64,000 bases of DNA from Bacteroidota bacterium (GTDB lineage Bacteria > Bacteroidota > Bacteroidia > B-17B0 > Aurantibacillaceae), in NCBI GenBank assembly GCA_963169355.1, contig CAUJCR010000001.1:186001-250000 (forward strand). The letters run 5' to 3'. The position numbers and the translations under genes were made by a program. Positions 55,226-64,000 of this stretch are shown piece after piece (within the stretch, counting starts at the first letter, position 1; every line of letters begins with the position of its first letter). The notes beneath the pieces were generated by a model. The model was not told the DNA's origin, did not search any database, and was given only the letters and a program-made list of their open reading frames with translations.

Positions 55226-55897
55226 ATGATGCGAATAGCATTTTGTATAATTAGCGTCTTTATCGCTTCGCATATCAAGTGTCAAATTCTTGATACATTA
55301 AGTACATTATTACATGCACGACCAAGTGTAGATGCACGCCTCGAATCACGCTATTCTTTTATGAATCATACTGCTACTAAGGTTTCTGGAGTACGATTGG
55401 GTGTGAGTTTTAAACGAAAACTACGCTTAGGGATTGGATATAGTTGGCTTAATTCAGACATTAAAGAACCTCTTACTATAACCGATAATAATGGTACTAC
55501 ACGATATATTAATAATTATTTCAAGTTTGGTTACGTTTGTTATTACGCCGATTTTGTTTTTCATAAAAAGAACCGCTGGCAATTAAGTGTTCCCATTCAA
55601 GTAGGTACTGGCATGTACTGGTGGCAATATCATGACGGAAAACAACTTATTAACTCAAAAAAACGATTATTACTTTTCTATGAACCTGGGATTACTGTGC
55701 AATTTAAAGTATTTAAGTGGTGTGGCTTAGGGCTTGATGTATGTGCAAGACTGGCCTTACGAAACACCAACTATGTTAGCAATCAACTTAACTCCTTTGT
55801 ATTAGCTCCAAAACTTCTCATTTGGTTCGATCAACTATTCTATTCGGTTGCTCCAAAATCTAAAATCACCCAAAAATACGGCCCTGCAAATTGGTAA
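55226..55897 (+). CDS. secreted beta-rich protein of unknown function
   Basis: This 223-residue protein has a signal peptide (MMRIAFCIISVFIASHIKC, cut before QIL). The mature part alternates hydrophobic and polar residues (for example VRLGVSFKRKLRLGIGYSWL) and is rich in aromatics, like a small outer-membrane barrel. Its stop is only 2 bp before the first of three palindromes that precede the next ATPase gene. The function is unknown. Confidence 0.65.
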   Translation: MMRIAFCIISVFIASHIKCQILDTLSTLLHARPSVDARLESRYSFMNHTATKVSGVRLGVSFKRKLRLGIGYSWLNSDIKEPLTITDNNGTTRYINNYFKFGYVCYYADFVFHKKNRWQLSVPIQVGTGMYWWQYHDGKQLINSKKRLLLFYEPGITVQFKVFKWCGLGLDVCARLALRNTNYVSNQLNSFVLAPKLLIWFDQLFYSVAPKSKITQKYGPANW

Positions 55898-55899
55898 AT

Positions 55900-55989
55900 T
55901 GACGGAATTTTAATGAATTCCGTCAGTATTGTGACGGAATTTTAATGAATTCCGTCAATTTTGTGACGAAATTTATATAAATTCCGTCA
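55900..55989. repeat. three 26-bp palindromes in a 32-bp tandem array
   Basis: TGACGGAATT-TTAATG-AATTCCGTCA occurs at 55900-55925 and again at 55932-55957. A variant, TGACGAAATT-TATATA-AATTCCGTCA, occurs at 55964-55989 with one arm mismatch. Starts are exactly 32 bp apart, about three helical turns, so the sites face the same side of the DNA. The array ends 17 bp before the -7 element of the ATPase gene. Confidence 0.9.
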
Positions 55990-56006
55990 GTTTATAAAAA
56001 AATTAG

Positions 56007-56014
56007 TATATTTG
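56007..56014 (+). promoter_or_regulatory. -7 element of the AAA_14/DUF4143 ATPase gene
   Basis: TATATTTG matches TAnnTTTG and is the same octamer as at the other palindrome-linked ATPase gene (38904). The start codon is 22 bp downstream. The third palindrome covers or abuts the expected -33 position. Confidence 0.6.
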
Positions 56015-56036
56015 TAGAAAATAATTACCACATAAA

Positions 56037-57173
56037 ATGCCCTTAATTACAAGAAGTATAGAAGATAAAATTATTCAAAAACTGAAGCCTAATAAGGTTG
56101 TAATTATTGTTGGAGCAAGACGAGTTGGAAAAACCGAGCTAGTAAAACAAGTACTCAAACGACTCAAAGAAAAACCACTAATATTAAATGGCGATGATGT
56201 GGATACCATTAATGCACTTAATATAAAATCAACAGCTAACTACAAGCGATTACTTGGAAATATAAAATTACTGGTAATTGACGAAGCTCAAGAAGTGCCA
56301 GATATTGGCTCTAAATTAAAATTAATGGTAGATACGATTCCTGATTTAAAAATTATAGCAACTGGTTCATCTGTTTTTGATTTGAATAATAAAATGGGAG
56401 AGCCTTTAGTAGGAAGAAAAACTACTTTTAATCTATTTCCATTAGCACAAACCGAGCTGAGCAAAACAGAAACCTATCTACAAACTAAATCAAGGTTAGA
56501 AGATCGATTAATCTTTGGTTCATATCCAGAGTTGGAACATCTAGACAATAACCAAGAAAAGATAGAATATTTAAAAGAACAAGTAAACTCCTATCTTTTA
56601 AAAGATATACTTGCTTATGAGGGTATTCAGAAAAGAGAGAAAATTGTTGCACTATTACAAATAGTGGCTTTTAGAGTGGGAAGTGAATTATCGCTTGAAG
56701 GAATAGGTAATGAATTGCAAATCAGTAAAAATACAGTAGAGAAATACCTCGATTTATTTTCGAAAGTTTTTATTACTACTAAATTAACGGGATTTAGTAG
56801 AAACTTAGACAACGAAATTACTAAAAAAAATAAATGGTATTTTATGGACAACGGCATTAGAAACGCCGTTATAAACAACTTTAATTTACTGAATCAGCGT
56901 GATGATAAAGGTATATTATGGGAAAATTATATCAATAGCGAAAGGATTAAATACTTAAACTATCAATCGATTCATTACAGTGAATTTTTTTGGAGAACGC
57001 ATAATAAACAAGAGCTTGATAGAATTGAAGAGATAAATGGTAAGTTATTTGGTTTTGAATTTAAGTGGAATCCAAATGCAAAGAGTAAAATACCACCTAC
57101 ATTTGAGAAAGCCTACCCTAAAGCCAAAGTGCAATTTATTAACCCAGATAACTATTTAGACTTTATTACTTAA
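56037..57173 (+). CDS. AAA_14/DUF4143 ATPase with PD-(D/E)xK-like C-terminal domain
   Basis: This 378-residue protein has an N-terminal AAA domain with Walker A IIVGARRVGKTELV (GARRVGKT at 26-33), Walker B LLVIDEAQEV (D82, E83) and the sensor-like ATGSSVFDL. The C-terminal DUF4143 part includes a winged-helix-like segment (LSLEGIGNELQISKNTVEKY) and then FFWRTHNKQELDRI and FGFEFKW, where E326, D328, E341 and K343 form a nuclease-type ELD...ExK pattern. Members of this family are widespread, often multicopy, and of unknown function. It is preceded by three regular palindromes and followed by a candidate SOS operator of ruvB. Confidence 0.82.
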   Translation: MPLITRSIEDKIIQKLKPNKVVIIVGARRVGKTELVKQVLKRLKEKPLILNGDDVDTINALNIKSTANYKRLLGNIKLLVIDEAQEVPDIGSKLKLMVDTIPDLKIIATGSSVFDLNNKMGEPLVGRKTTFNLFPLAQTELSKTETYLQTKSRLEDRLIFGSYPELEHLDNNQEKIEYLKEQVNSYLLKDILAYEGIQKREKIVALLQIVAFRVGSELSLEGIGNELQISKNTVEKYLDLFSKVFITTKLTGFSRNLDNEITKKNKWYFMDNGIRNAVINNFNLLNQRDDKGILWENYINSERIKYLNYQSIHYSEFFWRTHNKQELDRIEEINGKLFGFEFKWNPNAKSKIPPTFEKAYPKAKVQFINPDNYLDFIT

Positions 57174-57174
57174 A

Positions 57175-57193
57175 ATGCTATAATTTATAGCAT
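57175..57193 (+). promoter_or_regulatory. candidate SOS operator before ruvB
   Basis: ATGCTATA-ATT-TATAGCAT is a perfect palindrome with 8-bp arms and shares TGCTATA-N3-TATAGCA with the site before umuD (42880-42898). It lies 35 bp before the ruvB ATG, and a -7-like TATTTTTA is at 57214-57221, so the palindrome covers the -33 side of the promoter. ruvB is under SOS control in several bacteria. A terminator role for the ATPase gene is less likely, as there is no T-run. Confidence 0.65.
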
Positions 57194-57227
57194 CTTGTAT
57201 GAGTTTAAATAGTTATTTTTACAATAC

Positions 57228-58256
57228 ATGAACGAGCACTTAGATGCAAATAACGATAAATTAAGTAATAGCGACAAAGACTATGAGCGCGCATTACGCC
57301 CCATTGAATTTGATGATTTTAGTGGGCAAGAAAGCGTTGTGGATAACCTAAGAATTTTTGTAAAAGCAGCCAAGCAACGCGAAGAGGCATTAGACCACGT
57401 CTTACTACATGGTCCTCCAGGCTTAGGAAAAACAACATTAGCTCATATTATTTCTAATGATTTAGGTGTTAATTTAAAAGTAACAAGTGGTCCAGTACTC
57501 GATAAACCAGGCGACTTAGCAGGTTTACTTACCAATTTAGAACCATTTGATGTGTTATTTGTTGATGAAATTCATCGTTTAAGTCCAATTGTTGAAGAAT
57601 ATTTATATTCAGCAATGGAGGACTATAAAATTGATATTATGATTGATAGTGGACCAAATGCTCGAACTGTTCAAATTAAATTAAATCCATTTACTTTAGT
57701 AGGAGCCACTACTAGAAGTGGTTTACTTACAGCGCCACTTAGGGCACGATTTGGTATTACATCTCGCTTAAATTATTATAACAGCAAAGTATTAACAGGT
57801 ATTGTACAACGTAGTGCTCATATATTAAATGTAGAAATAACCGAGGAAGCGGCTTACGAAATTGCAAGAAGAAGTAGAGGAACACCCCGTATTGCTAATG
57901 CACTATTAAGACGGGTGAGAGATTTTGCACAAATTAAAGGTAACGGAAACATAGACCTTGAAATTGCAAGTTATGGTTTAAAGGCCTTAAACGTTGATAA
58001 AAATGGCTTAGATGAAATGGATATTAGAATCCTTTCTTCTATCATAAATAAATTTAAAGGTGGTCCCGTGGGCATCACTACCATTAGCACCGCCGTGGGT
58101 GAGGAAGCAGGAACTATTGAAGAAGTTTATGAACCATTTTTAATTCAGGAAGGATACTTGAATCGTACACCGAGGGGCAGAGAAGCAACCGAAAAAGCCT
58201 ATAAACACCTAGGAAAATCTTTTGGAAACAGAATAGGCGGTTTATTTGAGGATTAA
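57228..58256 (+). CDS. ruvB: Holliday junction branch-migration ATPase RuvB
   Basis: This is a 342-residue AAA+ motor that, with RuvA, moves Holliday junctions. It shows the N-terminal [20 protein letters not shown], Walker [11 protein letters not shown] (61-70), Walker [10 protein letters not shown] (D113, E114), sensor 1 [11 protein letters not shown] and the C-terminal winged helix ending [20 protein letters not shown]. ruvA and ruvC are not adjacent. A palindrome shared with umuD stands in its promoter. The stop overlaps the convergent secreted-protein gene by 4 bp. Confidence 0.97.
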   Translation: MNEHLDANNDKLSNSDKDYERALRPIEFDDFSGQESVVDNLRIFVKAAKQREEALDHVLLHGPPGLGKTTLAHIISNDLGVNLKVTSGPVLDKPGDLAGLLTNLEPFDVLFVDEIHRLSPIVEEYLYSAMEDYKIDIMIDSGPNARTVQIKLNPFTLVGATTRSGLLTAPLRARFGITSRLNYYNSKVLTGIVQRSAHILNVEITEEAAYEIARRSRGTPRIANALLRRVRDFAQIKGNGNIDLEIASYGLKALNVDKNGLDEMDIRILSSIINKFKGGPVGITTISTAVGEEAGTIEEVYEPFLIQEGYLNRTPRGREATEKAYKHLGKSFGNRIGGLFED

Positions 58257-58810
58257 TGTAAATTCAAAATCTTACTTAATATTAAATCACCCTCTACAAT
58301 AAGTTGTTCAATAAAATTATTTCTTCTAATAATCACCTCATTAGGGCAAGACTTATTTATATTTAATTCATAATGTATTATTGAATGTGTATGTTTTTCA
58401 AAATTTGCTAGTAACAATACTTCATCTTTAGTTAAACGTCTTATGGTACTCAGCTGAAAATCCCAAGAATGTACCTCTTTTAAAGTAAGGTATGGAAATT
58501 TCTTGTTTGGATAATTAGTAACTGGCGATAAAGAATAATAGACTACATAACCAGAATCGGTTAACAGAATTTTAAATTTTTCAGTAATGGTTAAGCGGCG
58601 TTTTTTAGATTTTATTTTTTGTCCGCTTTGTGTTGTAATTTCTTGAATGGCTGTATCTACATGGCATTGATAGTACAATAACGAATCATGTAATAACAAC
58701 TGAGCAACCTGTGTTTTTCTTAAATTCTCAGGAAATTCAACTTTTTGAGAATAGATAAAATTTGAGATAAATACACAAACAAGTATATACAAGCAATTAC
58801 GCATCTTCAT
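58253..58810 (-). CDS. secreted protein of unknown function
   Basis: This 185-residue protein has a signal peptide ([21 protein letters not shown], cut before QKV). The mature part is mixed, and no known motif was seen. The start lies within the last codons of purT (14-bp overlap), so it is probably translated from the same message as the end of a six-gene minus-strand run. It converges on ruvB with a 4-bp overlap. Confidence 0.65.
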   Translation of the reverse strand: MKMRNCLYILVCVFISNFIYSQKVEFPENLRKTQVAQLLLHDSLLYYQCHVDTAIQEITTQSGQKIKSKKRRLTITEKFKILLTDSGYVVYYSLSPVTNYPNKKFPYLTLKEVHSWDFQLSTIRRLTKDEVLLLANFEKHTHSIIHYELNINKSCPNEVIIRRNNFIEQLIVEGDLILSKILNLH

Positions 58811-59972
58811 TTATTGTAACTTGTTTGGAAATTTGCTGAGCATTTATCACTAAAGCATTTATATCACTATCAAGAGTTGAAGCAAGCAACACCACTCCCA
58901 TTCTACGATTAGGTCTTGTAACGGGTTTTGCAAATAATCTAATATCGGTTTTTAAATTTTTTAAAACTTCGTTAACGCCATTAAATTGATACGAATTAGA
59001 TTCTTTAGAAGCTAAGATGACAGCCGAAACTCCTTTTTGTAATAAATAAATGGAAGGAATAGGTAAACCTAATATGGCTCTTGCGTGTAATTCAAATTCA
59101 TTTAGGTTTTGTGTATTAGCAAGTGTTACCATACCTGTATCGTGAGGGCGTGGCGACAACTCCGAAAAATAAACACCTTTATGAGTTAAGAAAAACTCTA
59201 CGCCCCAAATACCATAACCTGTTAAAGCCTTGGTTACTTTATCGGCCATTTCTTGAGCCTCTTTTAAATCCTTATCTGATATTTCACAAGGTTGCCAACT
59301 TTCTCTATAATCACCATTTTCTTGTCGGTGGCCTATTGGCGCGCAAAACAAAGTAGGCGCATTGCGTTGGGTAACGGTTAACAAAGTAATTTCGGCATAA
59401 AACTCTACAAACTCCTCAATAATAATTTCATCATAATCTCCTCTTGAACCTGATTTGGCGTAATCCCAAGCTTTTTGTATTTCATTCTCATGATGAATTG
59501 TGCTTTGTCCCTTTCCACTACTACTCATTAATGGTTTTACCACACAAGGATATCCAATGGTTCTAACAGCATTTTCAAACGCTTCGAAAGTTTTAGCATA
59601 TAGATATTTGGCAGTTCTAACGCCCAACTCTTGCGCTGCTAAATCACGAATGGCTTTACGATTCATAGTAAAATTTGCTGCCTTAGCACTTGGAACAACG
59701 GTGTATCCTTGCTTTTCATAATCAAAAAAACGCTCAGTTCTTATGGCTTCTATTTCTGGAACTATTAAATCTGGTTGGTGTTTTGCAACTATCTTATCTA
59801 ACGCATCGCCATCTAACATATTTATTACCTCAAACTCGTGAGCCACTTGCATAGCAGGTGCATCTGCATAAGAATCAACCGCAATCACATATTGACCAAG
59901 GCGATGTAAAGCAATCGTTAATTCTTTACCCAATTCGCCTGAACCTAATAACAAAATTTTTTTTCGTTGCAT
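58797..59972 (-). CDS. purT: formate-dependent GAR transformylase
   Basis: This 391-residue ATP-grasp enzyme makes formyl-GAR from GAR, formate and ATP in purine synthesis. I take the start at 59972 ([20 protein letters not shown]), because the 26 residues of the longer frame do not fit the family and run back into the upstream gene. Motifs include [14 protein letters not shown], the grasp loop [27 protein letters not shown] and [14 protein letters not shown]. The use of formate instead of formyl-THF fits fermentative or low-oxygen life but does not prove it. Confidence 0.95.
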   Translation of the reverse strand: MQRKKILLLGSGELGKELTIALHRLGQYVIAVDSYADAPAMQVAHEFEVINMLDGDALDKIVAKHQPDLIVPEIEAIRTERFFDYEKQGYTVVPSAKAANFTMNRKAIRDLAAQELGVRTAKYLYAKTFEAFENAVRTIGYPCVVKPLMSSSGKGQSTIHHENEIQKAWDYAKSGSRGDYDEIIIEEFVEFYAEITLLTVTQRNAPTLFCAPIGHRQENGDYRESWQPCEISDKDLKEAQEMADKVTKALTGYGIWGVEFFLTHKGVYFSELSPRPHDTGMVTLANTQNLNEFELHARAILGLPIPSIYLLQKGVSAVILASKESNSYQFNGVNEVLKNLKTDIRLFAKPVTRPNRRMGVVLLASTLDSDINALVINAQQISKQVTINEDA

Positions 59973-59976
59973 AAAA

Positions 59977-60615
59977 TTAAAATCTAAGTGTAATGGTAGC
60001 AGGTAAGGTGTTTTTAAGAATGGCAAAATACAATCCGTAGCCTGCTGCAAGTCCTACGGTACCACCAATTAAAGCTTGAATCCTTCTTCGGCTTCGTGAA
60101 ACTCTTTCGTATCCTAAAATGTAAGCATCATAATCAATATAATTAGGATTGCTAATAGTTTTATGTCTTATCCTAACTTTTGGTAAACCCGAAAGTGCCA
60201 TGTAACCATAAGGTAATACTGGTGCAAAAAATGAACCCGTTGCTCCTGCCAATAAACCAGCAACTCCTGCGCCAATTAATGCGCCACGTGCTTTAAATCC
60301 TTTTCTTGCATCTCGCTCTCCATAAATATAATATTGCATCTCATCTCTTGTAAACCAGTTATTTATTAATGAATCTTGGCGATAATAATACTTTTTATAT
60401 CCATCATTAAATTTTACACAATAAATTTCATCATATTCATAATGCAATTTTTTGGTTTTAGCGGTGGAGTCAATAATTGTAACGGCACCAATTAAAGTAT
60501 CAATTACCTTACCCGTTGCGTAGTTACCATTCATTAAAACAATAGTATCTTTAACTTGGGCATGAGTAGTAAAACTTGTTACCAAGAATAATATAATAGT
60601 TAGTTTTTTAAGCAT
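59977..60615 (-). CDS. secreted protein with C-terminal hydrophobic segments
   Basis: This 212-residue protein has a signal peptide ([19 protein letters not shown], cut before QVK). A beta-rich N-terminal half with [20 protein letters not shown] is followed by two glycine-rich hydrophobic stretches ([20 protein letters not shown] and [20 protein letters not shown]). The layout is seen in Bacteroidota envelope proteins of unknown role. It lies 4 bp before purT and 17 bp after the CoA-transferase gene on the same strand. Confidence 0.7.
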   Translation of the reverse strand: MLKKLTIILFLVTSFTTHAQVKDTIVLMNGNYATGKVIDTLIGAVTIIDSTAKTKKLHYEYDEIYCVKFNDGYKKYYYRQDSLINNWFTRDEMQYYIYGERDARKGFKARGALIGAGVAGLLAGATGSFFAPVLPYGYMALSGLPKVRIRHKTISNPNYIDYDAYILGYERVSRSRRRIQALIGGTVGLAAGYGLYFAILKNTLPATITLRF

Positions 60616-60632
60616 ACAGCAAGGTACAAAAA

Positions 60633-61694
60633 TTAATGGAATTTAAAAGCCACGGTTTTAACACTATGGTTGGTTTTAGATTGGTAAATAGATTGTTGTA
60701 TTAACTCTTTAGCCTCTGGTAATTCAAACACTTCTTTTAGGTTACGAATTTTACCAATTGGAATATCCAATTCGATACAACGCTCATAAATTGAATTGAA
60801 ATCTTGCGTTTGTATTTTAGTGTTTAACACCTTAAATAGTTCATCACGATGTATCACTCTTAATTGATTACTTTGAAATTTTTCTTCTAATGCAATATCA
60901 AGCAACTCGCATAATTTTTTAAATTGTTTATCGCTACCAATAGCAAAGGTTATTAAATGATTATCTTGAGTTGTAAAAATTTCTCCATAAGGCGCAATAT
61001 TTGGATGTAATGAGCCTTGTGCTTTTGGTAAATAATGGGCAATTAACCAATTGGTAGCTTGATTAGCTAGTGAAGCAACTGCCGCATCAAACAATGAAAC
61101 AGACACATGCGTTCCTTTTTTGGTTTTATATCGGTTAAGCAGGGCAATTAATACAGCCTCTTTTAATTGATGCCCCGCTAATATATCAATTAAAGCCACT
61201 GGCATTTTTAAAGGTGGCGACTGTTTTTCGCCATTCATATACATAAATCCACTTTCGGCTTGTAAAATTAAATCGTAAGCTGTGCGTGGACTTGAATAAC
61301 CAAACCCATTGATTGAAGCATAGATGAGTTGAGAATTAATTTGAGATAAAGTATGGTAATCTATTTTTAATTTAACGTCATCGCCACTTTTATAATTAGC
61401 AATAAAAACATCGGCTTGTTTAATTAATTGATATAGTTTTTCTAAATCATCTTGAAGCGTTAAATCCAAAAACAATATTTCTTTTCCTACATTTACGCTC
61501 CAATAATAAGCGCTTGTATTATTATTTGCATCTTCTGTGCTTAACTTCCAGCTACGTGTTACATCGCCGTTTGTTTTTGGATTTTCAATCTTAATAACCT
61601 TAGCTCCTAATTCAGAAAAAAATAATCCAACCGAAGGACCAGCAAGCACACTGGCCACTTCAACAACAAGTAAATCTTTAAAAACATCATTCAT
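60633..61694 (-). CDS. class III (CaiB/BaiF-type) CoA-transferase
   Basis: This 353-residue protein shows VVEVASVLAGPSVGLFFSEL and GAKVIKIENPKTNGDVTRSW at the N-terminus and the catalytic aspartate in AYDLILQAESGF (D141). Family members move CoA between carboxylic acids, and the acid cannot be read from the sequence. Its start overlaps the stop of the aldo/keto reductase by 1 bp (TAATG), and the aldehyde dehydrogenase lies just upstream, so the three may act on one carbonyl/acid substrate. Confidence 0.88.
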   Translation of the reverse strand: MNDVFKDLLVVEVASVLAGPSVGLFFSELGAKVIKIENPKTNGDVTRSWKLSTEDANNNTSAYYWSVNVGKEILFLDLTLQDDLEKLYQLIKQADVFIANYKSGDDVKLKIDYHTLSQINSQLIYASINGFGYSSPRTAYDLILQAESGFMYMNGEKQSPPLKMPVALIDILAGHQLKEAVLIALLNRYKTKKGTHVSVSLFDAAVASLANQATNWLIAHYLPKAQGSLHPNIAPYGEIFTTQDNHLITFAIGSDKQFKKLCELLDIALEEKFQSNQLRVIHRDELFKVLNTKIQTQDFNSIYERCIELDIPIGKIRNLKEVFELPEAKELIQQSIYQSKTNHSVKTVAFKFH

Positions 61695-62680
61695 TAAAAT
61701 TGCGACAAAACAGGTTTGTTACCCAAAATGGATTCTATCTTATCTATAACCTCGTGTGTTAATTTAGGCATCACCTCTAATGTTTTAATATTTTCAATAA
61801 GTTGAGATTTTTTAGAGGCGCCTAAAATTACGGTACTTACATTTGGATTTTTTAAACACCAAGCCAAGGCCAATTGTGTGGTTGAAATTTGGAGTTTATC
61901 AGCTAATGCAGTTAATTTTATTGTTTTTTCTATTTTACTTACATCGCTTAATGTTCGCTCTTTTAACCAGTCCATTCCTTTCATACTTAAACGGGTGTTT
62001 TTAGGAATTTTTTGATTGTACTTTCCTGTTAACAAACCAGATGCTAGCGGGCTCCAGATGGTTGTACCTAAACCAAAATCTCTGAACAATAATAAATAAT
62101 CTTTCTCCATTTTGGTTCTTTCGAACATGTTATATTGAGGCTGCTCCATGGTTGGTCCTATTAAATGATGACGTTCTGCAAACACATGCGCTGCCATAAT
62201 CTCGTCATTAGCCCACTCGCTTGTTCCCCAATACAGTATTTTACCTTGTTGCAATAAGGTATTCATTGCCCACACGGTTTCTTCAATAGGTGTATTTTTA
62301 TCAGGGCGATGGCAAAAAAACAAATCTATATAATCAACCTGCAATCTTTTAAGTGCTGCATCGCAACCTTCTATAACGTGTTTTCTTGATAAACCAGTTT
62401 GATTTGGTTTTTTATCCTCATATCCAAAAAACACTTTACTACTTACGCAGTAAGAACTTCTTGCCCACTTTTTCTTTTTCAAAATTTTCCCCATCACTCT
62501 TTCAGATTCTCCTGATGCGTAAATTTCAGCATTATCAAAAAAGTTAATCCCATGCTCGTAAGCTGTTGACATTAACTCATCAGATAATTTATCATCAATT
62601 TGTTTCCCGAAGGTAAGCCACGACCCTAATGATAGTGCGCTCACTTGTAAACCCGATTTTCCTAATCTTCTATATTCCAT
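61694..62680 (-). CDS. aldo/keto reductase (Kv-beta-like, AKR6 type)
   Basis: This 328-residue TIM-barrel NADPH oxidoreductase has the catalytic tetrad Asp and Tyr in FFDNAEIYASGESERVMG, Lys in SSKVFF and His in LFFCHRPDKN. The nucleotide-binding end is STVILGASKKSQLIENIKTL. It is closest to the potassium-channel beta-subunit/YghZ group, which reduces aldehydes such as methylglyoxal. It is coupled to the CoA-transferase by a 1-bp overlap and follows the aldehyde dehydrogenase by 11 bp. Confidence 0.9.
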   Translation of the reverse strand: MEYRRLGKSGLQVSALSLGSWLTFGKQIDDKLSDELMSTAYEHGINFFDNAEIYASGESERVMGKILKKKKWARSSYCVSSKVFFGYEDKKPNQTGLSRKHVIEGCDAALKRLQVDYIDLFFCHRPDKNTPIEETVWAMNTLLQQGKILYWGTSEWANDEIMAAHVFAERHHLIGPTMEQPQYNMFERTKMEKDYLLLFRDFGLGTTIWSPLASGLLTGKYNQKIPKNTRLSMKGMDWLKERTLSDVSKIEKTIKLTALADKLQISTTQLALAWCLKNPNVSTVILGASKKSQLIENIKTLEVMPKLTHEVIDKIESILGNKPVLSQF

Positions 62681-62691
62681 ATTTAATGTAT

Positions 62692-64000
62692 TTATTTAAT
62701 TAATATTTTTGGCTCTAACATATCTAACATCGCATATTTTACACCTTCTCTGCCTAATCCACTTTCTTTTACGCCGCCATAAGGCATTTGATCGAAACGC
62801 AAAGTTGGAACATGATTATGAATAACGCCCCCTACTTCAATTTCATCAAAACACTTATCTAATTCCTTAATATCATTGGTAAAAACACCACATTGCAAGC
62901 CATATACTGAATCATTTACCTTTGCGATAGCTTCTTCAATAGTGTGATATGGCTCGATACACACTACGGGTCCAAAAACTTCTTCAGCATATACTTTCAT
63001 AGTAGGTTGGCAATTGATAAGAATAGTTGGTTCAATATAACTACCATGTCGTTTACCACCGCACACTAATTCAGCCCCCATGGCAATAGCTTCATTCATC
63101 CAATTTTCTACACGCACCGCATTTTCTTCATCTATTAAATTTGAAATTTGCGTTTGTTTTAACAAAGGATTTCCATATTGTAATTTAAGCGCCTCTTGTT
63201 TAAGCGCCTCTACAAAGGCTTTAAAATGTTTATGAAAAACCACAAATCGTTGTGCATGAATACATATTTGCCCACTATATGCAAATGCACCCATTACACA
63301 CTTTGGTAATAGCTCTTCCATTGTAGCACTTTCGGCAATGATAGTTGCCGCATTACCACCCAATTCTAACACCACTTTTTTCTTACCTGCTTGTTGTTTC
63401 ATTTTCCAGCCAACTACAGGCGACCCTGTGAATGACAAGAGCTTAAAACGTTCATCAGTTACTAATAAATTTCCAGTTTGTCTATCCATCGGTAAAATAG
63501 AAATGGCGCCCTTAGGCAAATCGGTTTCATCAATTATCTTGGCTAACTCTAAACAAGATAATGGCGTTGCACTGGCTGGTTTTAAAATAATAGGACAACC
63601 CGCTGCAATGGCAGGAGCAATTTTATGTACTGCCAAATTTAAAGGAAAATTAAACGGAGCAATACCGGCTACTAAACCAATCGGAAAATATTTTATAATA
63701 CCTTCTTTACCTGTTCCTGAACTCGTCCAATCTAACGAGATATATTCTTTAGGAACGCGTTTACATTCCTCAGCAGCAATTAAAAATGTTTGTATGGAAC
63801 GTTCAATTTCCGCTATTGCTAAGTTAATAGGTTTAGCACTTTCGGCACTTAAAATCTCTGCCAATTTTAGTTTATGGGTAATTAACGAGTCGGAAATTTG
63901 TTTTAAAATTTGAGATTTTTTATACGAGGTTATCTGTTTTAGCTCTTCTTTAACAACTAGTGCTTTTTGAATGGCATTTTCTAATATATTTACATCTGCT
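62692..64000 (-). CDS. aldehyde dehydrogenase, 5' end beyond the window
   Basis: At least 436 residues of an NAD(P)-dependent aldehyde dehydrogenase are present. The frame is open to the right edge of the window, and the residues there (ENAIQKALVVKEELKQITSY) belong to the family's N-terminus, so a TTG start at 63864 is not real. The catalytic cysteine is in YSGQICIHAQR, the general base glutamate in VVLELGGNAATII, and the cofactor site in FTGSPVVGWKM. It heads the visible minus-strand run with the aldo/keto reductase and the CoA-transferase. The substrate is unknown. Confidence 0.92.
   Translation of the reverse strand, partial: ADVNILENAIQKALVVKEELKQITSYKKSQILKQISDSLITHKLKLAEILSAESAKPINLAIAEIERSIQTFLIAAEECKRVPKEYISLDWTSSGTGKEGIIKYFPIGLVAGIAPFNFPLNLAVHKIAPAIAAGCPIILKPASATPLSCLELAKIIDETDLPKGAISILPMDRQTGNLLVTDERFKLLSFTGSPVVGWKMKQQAGKKKVVLELGGNAATIIAESATMEELLPKCVMGAFAYSGQICIHAQRFVVFHKHFKAFVEALKQEALKLQYGNPLLKQTQISNLIDEENAVRVENWMNEAIAMGAELVCGGKRHGSYIEPTILINCQPTMKVYAEEVFGPVVCIEPYHTIEEAIAKVNDSVYGLQCGVFTNDIKELDKCFDEIEVGGVIHNHVPTLRFDQMPYGGVKESGLGREGVKYAMLDMLEPKILIK

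Noticed and set aside
55900..55989. Possible short CRISPR array (three regular repeats)
   Set aside because: The intervals between the 26-bp repeats are only 6 bp, each repeat is itself a palindrome, and no cas gene is nearby. An operator array fits better.
57175..57193. Terminator of the DUF4143 ATPase gene
   Set aside because: There is no T-run, and the same palindrome lies before umuD, where no gene ends on that strand. A promoter operator explains both.
62692..63864. Aldehyde dehydrogenase starting at TTG 63864
   Set aside because: The same frame is open to the window edge and encodes the family's normal N-terminal residues, so the gene is cut by the window and not short.
63338..63913. 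191-codon plus-strand frame
   Set aside because: It lies fully opposite the aldehyde dehydrogenase gene, whose family motifs and conserved active site leave no doubt which strand is coding.

Overview
The window looks like part of a Bacteroidota chromosome, and by eye about one third of the bases are G+C. Four things support this. Several genes have the Bacteroidota promoter element TAnnTTTG and lack a clear Shine-Dalgarno sequence. Several secreted proteins end in type IX secretion sorting domains. There is a TonB-dependent receptor with a carboxypeptidase-regulatory-like N-terminal domain. Many cell-surface beta-barrels, TPR proteins and lipoproteins are of kinds typical of this phylum. The species cannot be named from the sequence alone. 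No rRNA, tRNA, insertion sequence, integrase or CRISPR array was recognised.

Positions 1 to about 5,750 form an accessory region. It holds a small unknown protein, a long non-coding stretch with three strong inverted repeats, a short family-A-polymerase-like protein, a small XRE regulator opposite a lipoprotein/SHOCT membrane protein pair with a 12-bp-arm inverted repeat between them, and a broken-off Rhs tip carrying an HExxH toxin-like domain followed by a lipoprotein that is probably its immunity protein. A 30-bp palindromic terminator at 5768-5797 separates this from chromosomal genes.

From 5,820 to 38,627 the content is mostly core. There is an outer-membrane barrel, a nitronate monooxygenase/FabK-like flavoprotein, a PaaK-like ligase with an acyltransferase, an FtsE-like ATPase with Ogt, a giant TPR protein with a beta-barrel partner, gamma-carbonic anhydrase, PrfC, RseP, Dxr, HemH, two T9SS-style surface proteins, PabB, an M1 aminopeptidase, two tandem paralogues of unknown function, GpmA, a HAD phosphatase, Map and several small secreted proteins.

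From 38,854 to 58,256 lie the most interesting parts. A P-loop ATPase gene (38916-40049) is bracketed by two copies of the same perfect 39-bp palindrome. A second, unrelated ATPase gene (56037-57173, AAA_14/DUF4143 type) is preceded by three palindromes spaced exactly 32 bp apart. Between them are a TonB receptor under a TPP riboswitch (thiamine uptake), a umuD-umuC-SRAP damage-tolerance operon, a methyltransferase, panB-murI, dnaK, hisS and recG. The umuD promoter and the ruvB promoter share a palindrome of the form TGCTATA-N3-TATAGCA, which I propose as this lineage's SOS operator.

From 58,253 to the end, six minus-strand genes run head to tail: an aldehyde dehydrogenase cut by the window edge, an aldo/keto reductase, a class III CoA-transferase, a secreted protein, purT and another secreted protein.
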